Of a stretch of 45,351 nt of DNA, positions 27,141 to 36,082 are shown in pieces. The DNA is from an uncultured Cytophaga sp. GTDB lineage: Bacteria; Bacteroidota; Bacteroidia; Cytophagales; Cytophagaceae. A program made the translations under genes and the position numbers. The notes under the pieces are model-generated. The model was given only the letters and a program-made list of their open reading frames with translations. It did no database searches and was not told the origin of the DNA. Numbering within the stretch: position 1 is the stretch's first letter; every line of letters starts with the position of its first letter. The DNA lies in contig NZ_CALMGQ010000077.1 of assembly GCF_937863595.1 (NCBI RefSeq), positions 1 to 45,351 of the forward strand, written 5' to 3'.

Positions 27141-28484
27141 ATGCTTTTAAGAATCATTACCCTTTTTGTAGTATTTATTACTCAATTCTATAGTGTCAAC
27201 GCCCAACAGGTCATTGATAAAATAGTTGCAAAAGTTGACAATCAAATTGTACTTAAATCTGAAGTTGAGATTTCATATTTGCAATTTATGCGTAGTCCAG
27301 AAGCGCAGATGATGCAAACTCCAGATGACGTTAAATGCCGTGTCCTTGAAACACTCGTTATAAATAAAATGATGCTTGCAAGAGCAGTTATGGATTCTGT
27401 AACAGTAGAAAAAGATATTATATACGAGCAAATTGACCGCAGAATGGATTACTTCATTCAACAATTTGGCACAGTTGCTAAATTAGAAAGCTACTATAAC
27501 AAAACAATAGATCAACTAAAGGAGGAATTGTATCCTCAGATTAGAGATCAAATGGTGACAGAAAAAATGCAAAGCACCATTACAGCTGGCGTTAAAATTA
27601 CCCCTAGCGATGTAAAGAAATTTTACAAAAAATTGCCAGCAGATTCTCTTCCCTATTTTTCTTCTGAGGTTGAAATTGGGCAAATTGTGCGCTTGCCAGA
27701 AATCAACAGAAATGATCAGTTAAAATTCAAACAAAAATTAGAAGAGATTCGTGCACGTATTGCAAATGGTGAAGACTTCTGTCGTTTGGCAAAACAATTT
27801 TCTCAAGATGTGGTATCTGCAAAAAATTGCGGAGAAATTGGATTCTTTAAAAAAGGTGAGCTCGTTCCTGAATACGAAGCTGCTGCAAGTAGACTGCAAA
27901 TCGGCCAAACTTCTCCTGTTATTGAATCTCAATTTGGATTTCACATCATTCAATTGATTGAACGCAGAGGCGTTGAATATAATACGCGGCACATTTTAAT
28001 TAAAGCAGAATCGAGTTCAAAAGATTTAGTATACCCTGCAGAATTTCTAGATTCACTCCGACATAAAATAATTATTGATAGCATTTCCTTTGCTAAAGCT
28101 GCAAAACTATATTCTTCTGATAAACAAACAGCATTTAATGGAGGTATGTTTACAGATCCTCAAACCGGAAGCACGCGCATCGCACAAGAAGATTTACAAC
28201 CGGCAATATTTTTTGTAATTGACACCATGAAAGTGGGCGAAATTTCAATGCCGACAAAATTTACAATGGAAGATGGTACAGAAGCAGTACGGATTATCTA
28301 TTACCAAAAGAAAGTGCCGGCTCACCAAGCCAACTTAAAAGATGATTATCAAAAAATTTATTCTGCTGCCTTAGAAGAAAAAAGAAACAACGCAGTGAAC
28401 GAATGGTTCGATAAAACCAAAGCAAAGGTCTTTATTGATATCGACGATGAATATCAGCAATGTGAACTAATGATTACGCAATAA
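27141..28484 (+). CDS. SurA-like periplasmic peptidyl-prolyl isomerase/chaperone
   Basis: This 447-aa protein has a signal peptide (ending YSVNAQQ), then the SurA N-terminal segment VIDKIVAKVDNQIVLKSEVE. A chaperone region follows, then parvulin domain 1 (about 175-275, SSEVEIGQIVRLPEI to FGFHIIQLIERRG) and a second, weaker parvulin domain (about 278-390, YNTRHILIKAESSSKDLV). The order matches SurA, which escorts beta-barrel proteins through the periplasm. The MoxR gene starts one base after its stop codon. Confidence 0.9.
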   Translation: MLLRIITLFVVFITQFYSVNAQQVIDKIVAKVDNQIVLKSEVEISYLQFMRSPEAQMMQTPDDVKCRVLETLVINKMMLARAVMDSVTVEKDIIYEQIDRRMDYFIQQFGTVAKLESYYNKTIDQLKEELYPQIRDQMVTEKMQSTITAGVKITPSDVKKFYKKLPADSLPYFSSEVEIGQIVRLPEINRNDQLKFKQKLEEIRARIANGEDFCRLAKQFSQDVVSAKNCGEIGFFKKGELVPEYEAAASRLQIGQTSPVIESQFGFHIIQLIERRGVEYNTRHILIKAESSSKDLVYPAEFLDSLRHKIIIDSISFAKAAKLYSSDKQTAFNGGMFTDPQTGSTRIAQEDLQPAIFFVIDTMKVGEISMPTKFTMEDGTEAVRIIYYQKKVPAHQANLKDDYQKIYSAALEEKRNNAVNEWFDKTKAKVFIDIDDEYQQCELMITQ

Positions 28485-28485
28485 C

Positions 28486-29451
28486 ATGGCAACAAACCAA
28501 AACGATGTTGAATTAGCCAATGAAATGCATGCGGCTTATCACAAACTTTTTTCAGAAATTAAAAAAGTAATAATTGGGCAAGATGAAACTGTTCGCCAAG
28601 CCTTAACTGCTATATTTTGCCAAGGCCATTGCCTACTTGTAGGCGTACCTGGCTTAGCAAAAACACTTTTAATCAATACTATTGCAACTACGTTGAAACT
28701 GAGTTACAAGCGTATTCAATTTACACCAGATCTAATGCCAAGTGATATACTTGGGTCTGAAACACTAGATAACAACAGAAACTTCGTATTCAATAAAGGC
28801 GCCATCTTTGCGAACATTGTATTGGCAGATGAGATCAATAGAACGCCGCCTAAAACCCAAGCGGCTTTATTAGAAGCAATGCAAGAGTATTCTGTTACCG
28901 TTGCCGGCCACACGTATCCCCTACAAAAACCCTTCTTTGTTTTGGCTACTCAAAATCCGATTGAACAAGAAGGCACCTACCCTCTTCCTGAAGCGCAACT
29001 TGATCGTTTTATGTTTAATCTTATTTTAGATTATCCAGATTATGCATCAGAAGTTGAAATTGTAAAAAACACAACCTCTGGCGTTACAAAAACATTAGAG
29101 TCCATAATAGACGCAGAGAAAATTCTTCAATACCAACAACTTGTTCGTCGAGTACCTGTGCCTGACAATGTAATTGAATATGCAGTGAAGCTTGTTCATA
29201 AAACACGTAAAGACGGCGCTGACGCACATGAATGGACGAAGAAGTACTTGGATTGGGGTGCAGGACCAAGAGCATCTCAGAATTTAATTATAGCAGCTAA
29301 ATGTGCAGCGCTTTTGAATGGAAAATATTCGCCAGATATAGAAGACGTACAAGCAGTAGCATTACCAGTGCTTCGTCATAGAATTGTACGCAATTTCAAA
29401 GCAGAAGCGGAAGGAATAACAACCGATGATATCATTAAAAAACTGTTATAG
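28486..29451 (+). CDS. MoxR-family AAA+ ATPase
   Basis: This 321-aa protein has Walker A GVPGLAKTL (53-61), Walker B IVLADE (111-116) and the family stretch NRTPPKTQAALLEAMQE. Sensor motif ATQNPIEQEGTYPLPEAQLDRF follows at about 160-180. MoxR ATPases act as chaperones in complex assembly, usually beside DUF58 and VWA genes. Those partners are absent here; instead the gene is coupled to the surA-like gene with one base between. A terminator-like structure follows at 29509-29558. Confidence 0.92.
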   Translation: MATNQNDVELANEMHAAYHKLFSEIKKVIIGQDETVRQALTAIFCQGHCLLVGVPGLAKTLLINTIATTLKLSYKRIQFTPDLMPSDILGSETLDNNRNFVFNKGAIFANIVLADEINRTPPKTQAALLEAMQEYSVTVAGHTYPLQKPFFVLATQNPIEQEGTYPLPEAQLDRFMFNLILDYPDYASEVEIVKNTTSGVTKTLESIIDAEKILQYQQLVRRVPVPDNVIEYAVKLVHKTRKDGADAHEWTKKYLDWGAGPRASQNLIIAAKCAALLNGKYSPDIEDVQAVALPVLRHRIVRNFKAEAEGITTDDIIKKLL

Positions 29452-29508
29452 TAGGCTTAAAGCCTAAAGCTTAAAGTGACTTCTTAATACTCTTGTTCTA
29501 AAAAAAAC

Positions 29509-29558
29509 AAAAACAGTTAATTTGGAATTAAAAAAATTCTGAAATAACTGTTTTTTTT
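29509..29558 (+). terminator. Nested hairpin with a T8 tail after moxR
   Basis: AAAAACAGTTA (29509-29519) pairs with TAACTGTTTTT (29545-29555), and inner arms GAATT/AATTC (29525-29529, 29535-29539) form a second small stem. Eight T residues end the structure, fitting termination of the surA-moxR transcript. Confidence 0.6.
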
Positions 29559-29560
29559 AT

Positions 29561-29595
29561 ACTTAATACTTTGTACTTAGTACTTCATACTTTCT
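29561..29595. repeat. Five tandem heptads ACTTNNT before the CYTH start codon
   Basis: Five consecutive 7-mers read ACTTAAT, ACTTTGT, ACTTAGT, ACTTCAT, ACTTTCT, ending one base before the ATG at 29597. They occupy the place of the promoter and leader. A second 7-periodic stretch (AAGCCTA, AAGCTTA, AAGTGAC) lies at 29464-29484, on the other side of the hairpin. The periodicity is seen directly; the function is unknown. Confidence 0.6.
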
Positions 29596-29596
29596 T

Positions 29597-30073
29597 ATGG
29601 CTCTCGAAATTGAACGCAAATTCCTAGTTGATCATTCACAATGGAATACGTTAAAAAAACCACTTCCTAATTATTTCATCCAAGGATACCTGCACAGCGA
29701 ACCAGGCAAGACCATTCGTGTGCGCGCCACAAACTTCAAAGGATTTATAACAATTAAAGGTAAAAGCACTGCAGACGGCTTGTCACGTAGCGAATTTGAA
29801 TACGAAATACCGAAACAGGAAGCGCTTGAATTATTATCTACTTTTACAGAAAAAACAATTGAAAAAAATAGATACGAAATACGATTCGAAGGGAATCTTT
29901 GGGAGGTAGACGTGTTTGAAGGTGATAATGCAGGCTTGATTGTCGCAGAAATTGAATTAGAAAGCGCAGAACAATCCTTTAAGAAACCGGATTGGGTGGT
30001 TGAGGAAGTAACGTCTGACTTTAGATATTTTAATTCTGCTTTGATTGAAAAGCCTTTTAAAGATTGGATATAA
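29597..30073 (+). CDS. CYTH domain protein (triphosphate tunnel metalloenzyme)
   Basis: This 158-aa protein has the defining ExExK motif as EIERKFLV (residues 4-11). RVRATNFKGFITIKGKS and later ExE pairs (VAEIELESAEQ) line the tunnel. The family hydrolyses inorganic or nucleoside triphosphates (thiamine triphosphatase, tripolyphosphatase, class IV adenylate cyclase). Short bacterial single-domain members are most often tripolyphosphatases; the substrate is not settled here. The gene is monocistronic, between the heptad repeat and a convergent ompA-like gene. Confidence 0.92.
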   Translation: MALEIERKFLVDHSQWNTLKKPLPNYFIQGYLHSEPGKTIRVRATNFKGFITIKGKSTADGLSRSEFEYEIPKQEALELLSTFTEKTIEKNRYEIRFEGNLWEVDVFEGDNAGLIVAEIELESAEQSFKKPDWVVEEVTSDFRYFNSALIEKPFKDWI

Positions 30074-30097
30074 AAATCTATTTAAACTTAAATTGAA

Positions 30098-30115
30098 CGT
30101 TTTTTAGTAAAACGT
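30098..30115. terminator. Small hairpin between convergent genes
   Basis: ACGTTTT (30098-30104) pairs with AAAACGT (30109-30115) around a 4-nt loop, between the CYTH and OmpA-like genes. The stem is short and AT-rich, so its role as a bidirectional terminator is tentative. Confidence 0.35.
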
Positions 30116-30124
30116 CTCGTGAAA

Positions 30125-30841
30125 TCATTCATCCAACACACGTATCTCTGTTCTTCTATTCATAGCTTTGTTCGGCGCACTATCGTTAGGCGCAATAGGC
30201 TTATACTCGCCATAACCTTTAGCTTGCACACGCTTTGGATCAAGGCCCATTTTTATCAGATAATTCATTACAGACTCAGATCGGTGTTGTGACAATATTA
30301 AATTATCCTTCGCATCGCCATCGCTATCTGTATGGCCTGCAATTTCAATTTTCATATTGGAATTCATCATCAATGTGTTGTATAAATTATCAATCGCATA
30401 GGTGCATTCAGGCTTGATATCCCATTTATTCACATCAAAATAGACATTGTCTAAGGTAAACATTCGAGCATAATCTCGAATGAGTTTTATGCGTATTTCT
30501 TGATCAAAAGAATACCGACCTTTCTCAATGGTCAATGTCAAGAGTTCAACTATTGGAAAATCTGTCCTAAATTTATAGACGACCATATTGTATGACTTTC
30601 CTTCTGGCAACAACATATAATATTTTCCTGAAACATCACTCATGCCTTCTTTTACTAAGGATTTGTCTGTTGCAGTAATTACAAGACGCGCATTTTCAAT
30701 GGGTACACTATCCAAATCCGTAATGATAAAATTTACCAATACAGAATCCTCAGAAGACTTGAGGGTATTGACGATTTGTGCATTGCTTGAAATCGAATAA
30801 AAAAGAATAAAAAAAACGACGTATATGTATTTGTTCACCAT
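30125..30841 (-). CDS. OmpA-family peptidoglycan-associated outer-membrane protein
   Basis: This 238-aa protein has a signal peptide (about 1-21, ending SSNAQ). A beta-sandwich, Carboxypeptidase-regulatory-like region follows (VNFIITDLDSVPIENARLVI, about 34-105), then a C-terminal OmpA domain (about 130-238). The OmpA domain shows FDVNKWDIKP, IEIAGHTDSDGDAKDN and the peptidoglycan-binding NRRTEIRV end. It would tether the outer membrane to peptidoglycan. There is no N-terminal barrel. The gene stands alone on the minus strand; upstream, 30842-30929 holds nothing recognised. Confidence 0.88.
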   Translation of the reverse strand: MVNKYIYVVFFILFYSISSNAQIVNTLKSSEDSVLVNFIITDLDSVPIENARLVITATDKSLVKEGMSDVSGKYYMLLPEGKSYNMVVYKFRTDFPIVELLTLTIEKGRYSFDQEIRIKLIRDYARMFTLDNVYFDVNKWDIKPECTYAIDNLYNTLMMNSNMKIEIAGHTDSDGDAKDNLILSQHRSESVMNYLIKMGLDPKRVQAKGYGEYKPIAPNDSAPNKAMNRRTEIRVLDE

Positions 30842-30929
30842 ACTATATAGTATTTAAAATAAGGTCGTTAGCAATTATCAGTACAATAAATAACACAACA
30901 ACTATTAATAAATACGATTAACGAAGTGT

Positions 30930-32144
30930 TTAGTAAGCATTTCTACTAAGCTTTTTTGTCATTCGAGCCATAAAATACCCATCCCCGCCTTGTGATGGAT
31001 AAATCGTTTGTTTCTTTTCCAATTCGAATTGACCATTCAGGGCTAAAAAGGCGTCTATTTGCTTATCATTTTCTGAAGGTAAAATACTGCACGTTGCATA
31101 CACCAGTACACCTCCAGATTTAACCATCATAGAATACTCTTGAAGAATTTCTTGTTGTATTTTTATAAGCGCTTCAACTCGATTTTTAGATAATTTCCAT
31201 TTATCATCGGGATTTCTACGCAGTACACCAATTCCACTGCAGGGCACATCTAACAGTACATAATCTGCTGAATTTTTCAAGGATGCTATGGTGTTGCTTA
31301 CAATGGATTTCGTTTTAATAATGTCAATTCCTGCACGTACTGCTCTACGCTCTAATTCTTTCAATTTAAAGCCTTCAATATCCATTGAAATAATTTGGCC
31401 TTTGTTTTTCATGAGCGCAGCTATATGCAATGTCTTACCACCTGCTCCAGCACAAGCATCGATTACTTTTGCATTGGGTCTTGGATTTAAATAATGAGCA
31501 ATTTCTTGAGAGCCCACATCTTGTACTTCATACATGCCATTTAAAAAAGATACCAAACGTTGTAATGGTTTGCGTGCATCTAGTTTGAGTGTTTCTGAAA
31601 AATCGCCGAACGGCTTTACAGCTACATCTTCTTTTTCTAAAACCTCAATTAATTTATTCGAGCTGATTTTTAATGTATTTGCTCGAATAAAAACGTCTGC
31701 TTCTTTATTTAAAAAAGTTATTTCTTTCTCCCAAACGTCTTCCCCCAATTCAGTCACTGCTAGCGTATCCATCCAATCTGGTATAGCGTTCTCAACAGTC
31801 CGAATCACCGCTGCCTCAGCAACGCGTACTTTATATTGAACATCATCTATAGGCGTTGGTAAAGGTGTCTTTAAATCCTCTCCATAAGTTTCGAGTAAAT
31901 AAATTGAAAGCACGTGCTCAAAACAAGTTGTATCTTGTTCGGTTACGTTAGCAATAAAAAGATATTTCTTCCACCAACGCACAATGCTGTATATTGAGCT
32001 TGCAATAAATCGTCTGTCCCTAGATCCCCATTTTGGATTGCTTTGCAACACATTTCGAACAACATCATCCGCATGCTTGCCCTCGACGAAAATCTTTTTC
32101 AACGAATCTATAACCGATGCAATGATATTTGGATGGAGTTTCAT
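30930..32144 (-). CDS. RsmB/NOL1-NOP2-Sun type RNA m5C methyltransferase
   Basis: This 404-aa enzyme methylates cytosine C5 in rRNA (RsmB-like) using SAM. The N-terminal part (1-130) is helical, as in the NusB-like domain of RsmB. The catalytic domain has DACAGAGGKTLHIAAL, DVPCSGIGVLRRNPD and the second catalytic cysteine in YATCSILPSEND. The two cysteines (PCS and TCS) are both present. Its ATG overlaps the TGA of the upstream UbiA-like gene (ATGA), so the two are translationally coupled. The exact target base is inferred from the family. Confidence 0.88.
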   Translation of the reverse strand: MKLHPNIIASVIDSLKKIFVEGKHADDVVRNVLQSNPKWGSRDRRFIASSIYSIVRWWKKYLFIANVTEQDTTCFEHVLSIYLLETYGEDLKTPLPTPIDDVQYKVRVAEAAVIRTVENAIPDWMDTLAVTELGEDVWEKEITFLNKEADVFIRANTLKISSNKLIEVLEKEDVAVKPFGDFSETLKLDARKPLQRLVSFLNGMYEVQDVGSQEIAHYLNPRPNAKVIDACAGAGGKTLHIAALMKNKGQIISMDIEGFKLKELERRAVRAGIDIIKTKSIVSNTIASLKNSADYVLLDVPCSGIGVLRRNPDDKWKLSKNRVEALIKIQQEILQEYSMMVKSGGVLVYATCSILPSENDKQIDAFLALNGQFELEKKQTIYPSQGGDGYFMARMTKKLSRNAY

Positions 32145-32980
32145 AAATAATAAAAAGGTATACTACACAAAGGCGTAACAATAAGTATACCATCCCATAA
32201 CAACATGCTTGGAGTAATGGTTACAATATTTTTAATTCGAATGAAAAATATAATGGCAATCAATTGTAGGGAGGTAGCTAGCTTAAATGCAAAATTGATT
32301 TCAATATAGATTAATTGTATGCCAATAATTAAAACAAAAAAATTACATAATAAAGTCAGGTTTGTATAGCCGATTGTTTTGCCAACCAAGTTGAGTGACC
32401 CTGTGTTTAATTTTTCTGTATATAAATCTCTATACTCAAACAATTGAGATATCAATGCAAATAAGCAAAACCGAATCAACACAAATAACGCTGCATTGCC
32501 TTCAAACGTCAACGTTGACTTGGTAAGTGGAAGTATTACGGTTATAACCGTCCATACAAATGCAAGTACAAGGCTTTTAAGTAACGAATAGTTATTGGTA
32601 ATAATAAGACCTCGCTTATTTACGAATGCAATCACACTTTCATACAATATCCAGATTACACCAGCTGCCATTAATACTTCCCACTGAAGCAGCGAAAAAT
32701 AATAAACACTAAAAAAAACACATCCGAGGAATCCAACTAGAGTGAAAAATACAACATGATAGTAGTGTTTCTTTGCCCAACTTGTCAATTCGGTTGTTTT
32801 CTTATTCGAATTTATGGACAACAGCGTATGTGCATTGTAGGCAAACAGCGTTGCAGTTGCAGAAAAACATGCGAATGGATAAAAGGCTATAGGAATAGAA
32901 AAGTAAACAACACATTCCATCGTCAGTAGCAATGCAATCAGTGCCAACCAAAGATGAAGATATAGAATATGCTTTCCCAT
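32141..32980 (-). CDS. UbiA-like polytopic membrane protein lacking the Asp-rich motif
   Basis: This 279-aa protein has about eight TM helices, a spacing and sequence feel like the UbiA prenyltransferase superfamily of Bacteroidota (TLFAYNAHTLL; LVLAFVWTVITVILPL; FEYRDLYTEKLN). The first catalytic motif (NxxxDxxxD) is absent: the equivalent place reads YNAHTLLSINSNK. The second retains only part (EYRDLYTEK). It is therefore probably not an active prenyltransferase, or uses other residues. I place the start at ATG 32980 (MGKHILYL): the longer frame begins at 33004, inside the ATP operon terminator hairpin. It is coupled by ATGA to the rRNA methyltransferase gene. Confidence 0.65.
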   Translation of the reverse strand: MGKHILYLHLWLALIALLLTMECVVYFSIPIAFYPFACFSATATLFAYNAHTLLSINSNKKTTELTSWAKKHYYHVVFFTLVGFLGCVFFSVYYFSLLQWEVLMAAGVIWILYESVIAFVNKRGLIITNNYSLLKSLVLAFVWTVITVILPLTKSTLTFEGNAALFVLIRFCLFALISQLFEYRDLYTEKLNTGSLNLVGKTIGYTNLTLLCNFFVLIIGIQLIYIEINFAFKLATSLQLIAIIFFIRIKNIVTITPSMLLWDGILIVTPLCSIPFYYL

Positions 32981-32994
32981 TTGCGTGTATAAAA

Positions 32995-33023
32995 AAAGAG
33001 TCACGCTTTTGGCGTGACTCTTT
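32995..33023 (-). terminator. Terminator of the ATP synthase operon
   Basis: AAAGAGTCACGC (32995-33006) and GCGTGACTCTTT (33012-33023) pair perfectly around a 5-nt loop. Read on the minus strand, the hairpin begins 17 bp after the atpG stop and ends in a run of seven T. Confidence 0.88.
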
Positions 33024-33040
33024 AATTGTAATAAGTATAA

Positions 33041-33928
33041 TTAGTTGCTCAATGCTTCTGCACCACCAACAATTTCTAATATCTCTTTTGTAATCGCGGC
33101 CTGACGAGAACGGTTATACGTTAATTTCAATGCTTTTAACATTTCTTTTGCATTTTCTGTAGCTTTTTCCATTGCTGTCATACGTGCGCCATGTTCAGAT
33201 GCATTCGATTCCAATACAAATTTGTAGAATTGAATCTTCAATGATTTGGGAATCAATTCTTTTACTATCTCAACCTTAGATGGTTCAAATATATAATCTA
33301 CCTCTGATTCTACTTTTGAAATGAAAGAAGTTGGCTCACTTTTAACAGGTAAGAATTGTTCTGTACGAATAATTTGTGTTGCCACATTTTTGAATTCATT
33401 GTACACAACATCTACTCGATCATAAGCGCCTTCAACAAATGCGTTCATTACGTATTCAGATGCAGCACGAACAGTCTCAAAGCTAAGATTCAGAAACAAA
33501 CCTTGATATTTCAAATTTGTTGATTCGCCACGTTTGGTCATTGCTTCGCCCCCCTTCTTACCTATGCATAAAAAGTCTACACTTTTATTTGCATATAATT
33601 CGGGATATGTTTCTTCAACAAACGCTATGGATCTCTTAACCACATTTGAGTTAAACGCACCTGCCAAACCTCTATCTGAAGTAACAACTACAACCAATGC
33701 TCTTTTTATTTCTCGTTCTTCTGCATAGACATTTTCTGAAGCATTTTCAAGTGATGCAGAAATGTTTTGTAGAATACCGTTTAACTTTACAGCATACGGA
33801 CGAATTTTCATTGCTCTATCTTGAGCTCTTCGCAATTTAGCAGCAGATACCATTTTCATGGCCTTTGTTATCTGCTGTGTAGAATTTACAGAAGTTATTC
33901 GATTTCGTACCTCTTTTAAGCTAGGCAT
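33041..33928 (-). CDS. atpG: ATP synthase F1 subunit gamma
   Basis: The rotor shaft of F1. This 295-aa protein has the typical N-terminal helix ITSVNSTQQITKAMKMVSAAK and the C-terminal helix ARMTAMEKATENAKEMLKAL, which form the central coiled coil. RQAAITKEILEIVGGAEAL at the end is the signature pattern. It is last in the operon and is followed by a strong terminator. It starts 3 bp after the atpA stop codon. Confidence 0.96.
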   Translation of the reverse strand: MPSLKEVRNRITSVNSTQQITKAMKMVSAAKLRRAQDRAMKIRPYAVKLNGILQNISASLENASENVYAEEREIKRALVVVVTSDRGLAGAFNSNVVKRSIAFVEETYPELYANKSVDFLCIGKKGGEAMTKRGESTNLKYQGLFLNLSFETVRAASEYVMNAFVEGAYDRVDVVYNEFKNVATQIIRTEQFLPVKSEPTSFISKVESEVDYIFEPSKVEIVKELIPKSLKIQFYKFVLESNASEHGARMTAMEKATENAKEMLKALKLTYNRSRQAAITKEILEIVGGAEALSN

Positions 33929-33931
33929 AAC

Positions 33932-35512
33932 TTATTTAGAATATTTTACAGCAACTTCTTTTGCTACTTTTTTCAATACTTCAGTAACTGCGTCGTCTAT
34001 TTTACCAGACTTGATTTCTTTCAATGTGTCTTTATAAGACGTTCTTAATGTGCTTAAGAATTCTTTTTCAAAATCACGCACTTTGTTAACTAATACTGTA
34101 TCCATGAAGCCGTTGTTAGAAACATAAATTGTCGCTACTTGTTCTTCAACAGCTACAGGGGAGAAAGCCGCTTGTTTTAATATTTCAAGGTTTCTTCTAC
34201 CACGTTCAATTGTTAGTTTAGTAGATGCATCCAAATCAGAACCAAACTTAGCAAATGCTTCCAATTCTCTGAATTGTGCTTGATCTAATTTCAATGTACC
34301 AGCAACTTTTTTCATTGATTTAATCTGTGCATTACCACCTACACGAGATACCGAGATACCTACGTTAATAGCTGGACGAACACCCGAGTTAAATAAATTG
34401 ATTTCCAAGAATATTTGACCATCCGTAATAGAAATTACGTTTGTAGGAATATACGCAGAAACGTCACCCGCTTGTGTTTCAATGATTGGCAATGCAGTTA
34501 ATGAACCGCCACCTTTTACAACACCTTTTAAAGAATCTGGCAAATCATTCATCGCTGCTGCAATAGCATCCGACTTATTGATTTTTGCAGCTCTTTCTAA
34601 TAAACGGCTGTGAAGATAAAATACATCTCCTGGATATGCTTCACGTCCTGGAGGTCTTCTTAATAAAAGAGAAACTTCACGGTATGCAACTGCTTGTTTT
34701 GATAAATCATCATAAACAACCAATGCAGGACGACCTGTGTCACGGAAATATTCACCAACTGCAGCGCCTGTAAATGGAGCAAAATATTGCATTGGAGCTG
34801 GATCAGATGCAGTAGCAGCAACTACTACTGTATATGCCATTGCGCCATATTTTTCAAGCGTACCAACAATACCTGCAATGGTAGATGCTTTTTGACCACA
34901 TGCTACATAGATACAGAATACAGGCTCGCCTCTATCGTAAAATTCTTTTTGATTGATAATTGCATCCAATGCAACCGTTGTTTTACCAGTCTGACGGTCA
35001 CCGATAATTAACTCACGTTGACCACGACCAATCGGAATCATTGCATCAATTGCTTTGATACCTGTTTGTAAAGGTTCTGTTACTGGCTGACGATAAATAA
35101 CACCTGGAGCTTTACGTTCCAATGGCATTTTATATAATTCACCCGTGATTGGACCTTTACCATCGATTGGATTTCCAAGTGTATTTACTACACGACCCAA
35201 CATGCCTTCGCCTACATTTACGAATGCAATTTGTTTCGTTCTTTTAACTGTAGAACCTTCTTTGATAGCACTGTATTCACCTAATAAAACGGCACCAACA
35301 TTATCTTCTTCAAGATTCAATACCATTCCTTTTAAGCCACCTTCGAATTCTAATAATTCCCCAGCTTGAGCCTTTGTAAGGCCGTAAATACGAGCAACAC
35401 CATCACCCACTTGAAGAACTGTACCAACTTCTTCTAATTGAGCTTCTGTCAAGGAATTGGATAACTGCTGTCTTAATACTGCAGATACCTCATCTGGTCT
35501 AACGTCTAGCAT
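33932..35512 (-). CDS. atpA: ATP synthase F1 subunit alpha
   Basis: This 526-aa F1 subunit carries the noncatalytic nucleotide sites. The Walker A is GDRQTGKT (about 172-179), and the family signature [13 protein letters not shown] contains the arginine finger region. The N-terminal beta-barrel starts from [18 protein letters not shown]. It lies 12 bp from the upstream atpH gene. The beta partner (atpD) is not encoded in this window. Confidence 0.97.
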   Translation of the reverse strand: MLDVRPDEVSAVLRQQLSNSLTEAQLEEVGTVLQVGDGVARIYGLTKAQAGELLEFEGGLKGMVLNLEEDNVGAVLLGEYSAIKEGSTVKRTKQIAFVNVGEGMLGRVVNTLGNPIDGKGPITGELYKMPLERKAPGVIYRQPVTEPLQTGIKAIDAMIPIGRGQRELIIGDRQTGKTTVALDAIINQKEFYDRGEPVFCIYVACGQKASTIAGIVGTLEKYGAMAYTVVVAATASDPAPMQYFAPFTGAAVGEYFRDTGRPALVVYDDLSKQAVAYREVSLLLRRPPGREAYPGDVFYLHSRLLERAAKINKSDAIAAAMNDLPDSLKGVVKGGGSLTALPIIETQAGDVSAYIPTNVISITDGQIFLEINLFNSGVRPAINVGISVSRVGGNAQIKSMKKVAGTLKLDQAQFRELEAFAKFGSDLDASTKLTIERGRRNLEILKQAAFSPVAVEEQVATIYVSNNGFMDTVLVNKVRDFEKEFLSTLRTSYKDTLKEIKSGKIDDAVTEVLKKVAKEVAVKYSK

Positions 35513-35524
35513 ATATGATAATAC

Positions 35525-36073
35525 TTAGTGATTTATAACTTGTTCTGTAAAATTTTTCTTTATTGTCTGCAGTTTTGTGCGAACAGATTCATCAACTTGT
35601 AAATCATCCATTCTCAATACAAAACCACCCAAAATAGATTCATCTATTTTTTCAACCAATTCAACAACATTCGCTTTTGAAGCCATGATTGATTTGAAAT
35701 TAGCACGTTGGTCGTCTGTAATAGCTTGAGTAGTTGTAACCTCAACAATTTTAATACCCAACTTCTCACGGTATTGTTTTTGAAATTCTGAAGAAATTTC
35801 AAAAACTACATTTTCTCTATGCTTGTTTGTAAGTAATGTCAATAATGACATTGTAAACGGGCTAACTTTCGTTCCGAATAATGCGCGCAAAATTCCAGCT
35901 TTTTTATCCGTTTGGATAATCGGATTTTTCATAACGCTAGCCAATTCATGATTCTGTTTAAATACAGATTCAATACCAGCCATGTCGCCATTTACTTGGT
36001 CTAAAACTCCTTTTTCCGCTGCAAGATCTACCAGCGATTTTGCATATCGATATGCTACTCTCGTTTCTTTCAT
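35525..36073 (-). CDS. atpH: ATP synthase F1 subunit delta
   Basis: This 182-aa stator subunit joins the F1 alpha subunits to the b-subunit stalk. The N-terminal domain starts VAYRYAKSLVDLAAEKG, and the C-terminal part has the conserved IDESILGGFVLRMDDLQVDESVRTKL. It lies between atpF (9 bp) and atpA (12 bp). Confidence 0.95.
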   Translation of the reverse strand: MKETRVAYRYAKSLVDLAAEKGVLDQVNGDMAGIESVFKQNHELASVMKNPIIQTDKKAGILRALFGTKVSPFTMSLLTLLTNKHRENVVFEISSEFQKQYREKLGIKIVEVTTTQAITDDQRANFKSIMASKANVVELVEKIDESILGGFVLRMDDLQVDESVRTKLQTIKKNFTEQVINH

Positions 36074-36082
36074 GATGGCGTA

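Noticed and set aside
29452..29596. CRISPR-like array
   Set aside because: The units are 7 bp and contiguous, with no spacers and no cas genes nearby.
32981..33004. Longer N-terminus of the UbiA-like protein (ATG 33004)
   Set aside because: The extra codons lie in the terminator hairpin of the ATP synthase operon and give a non-family leader; ATG 32980 is preferred.
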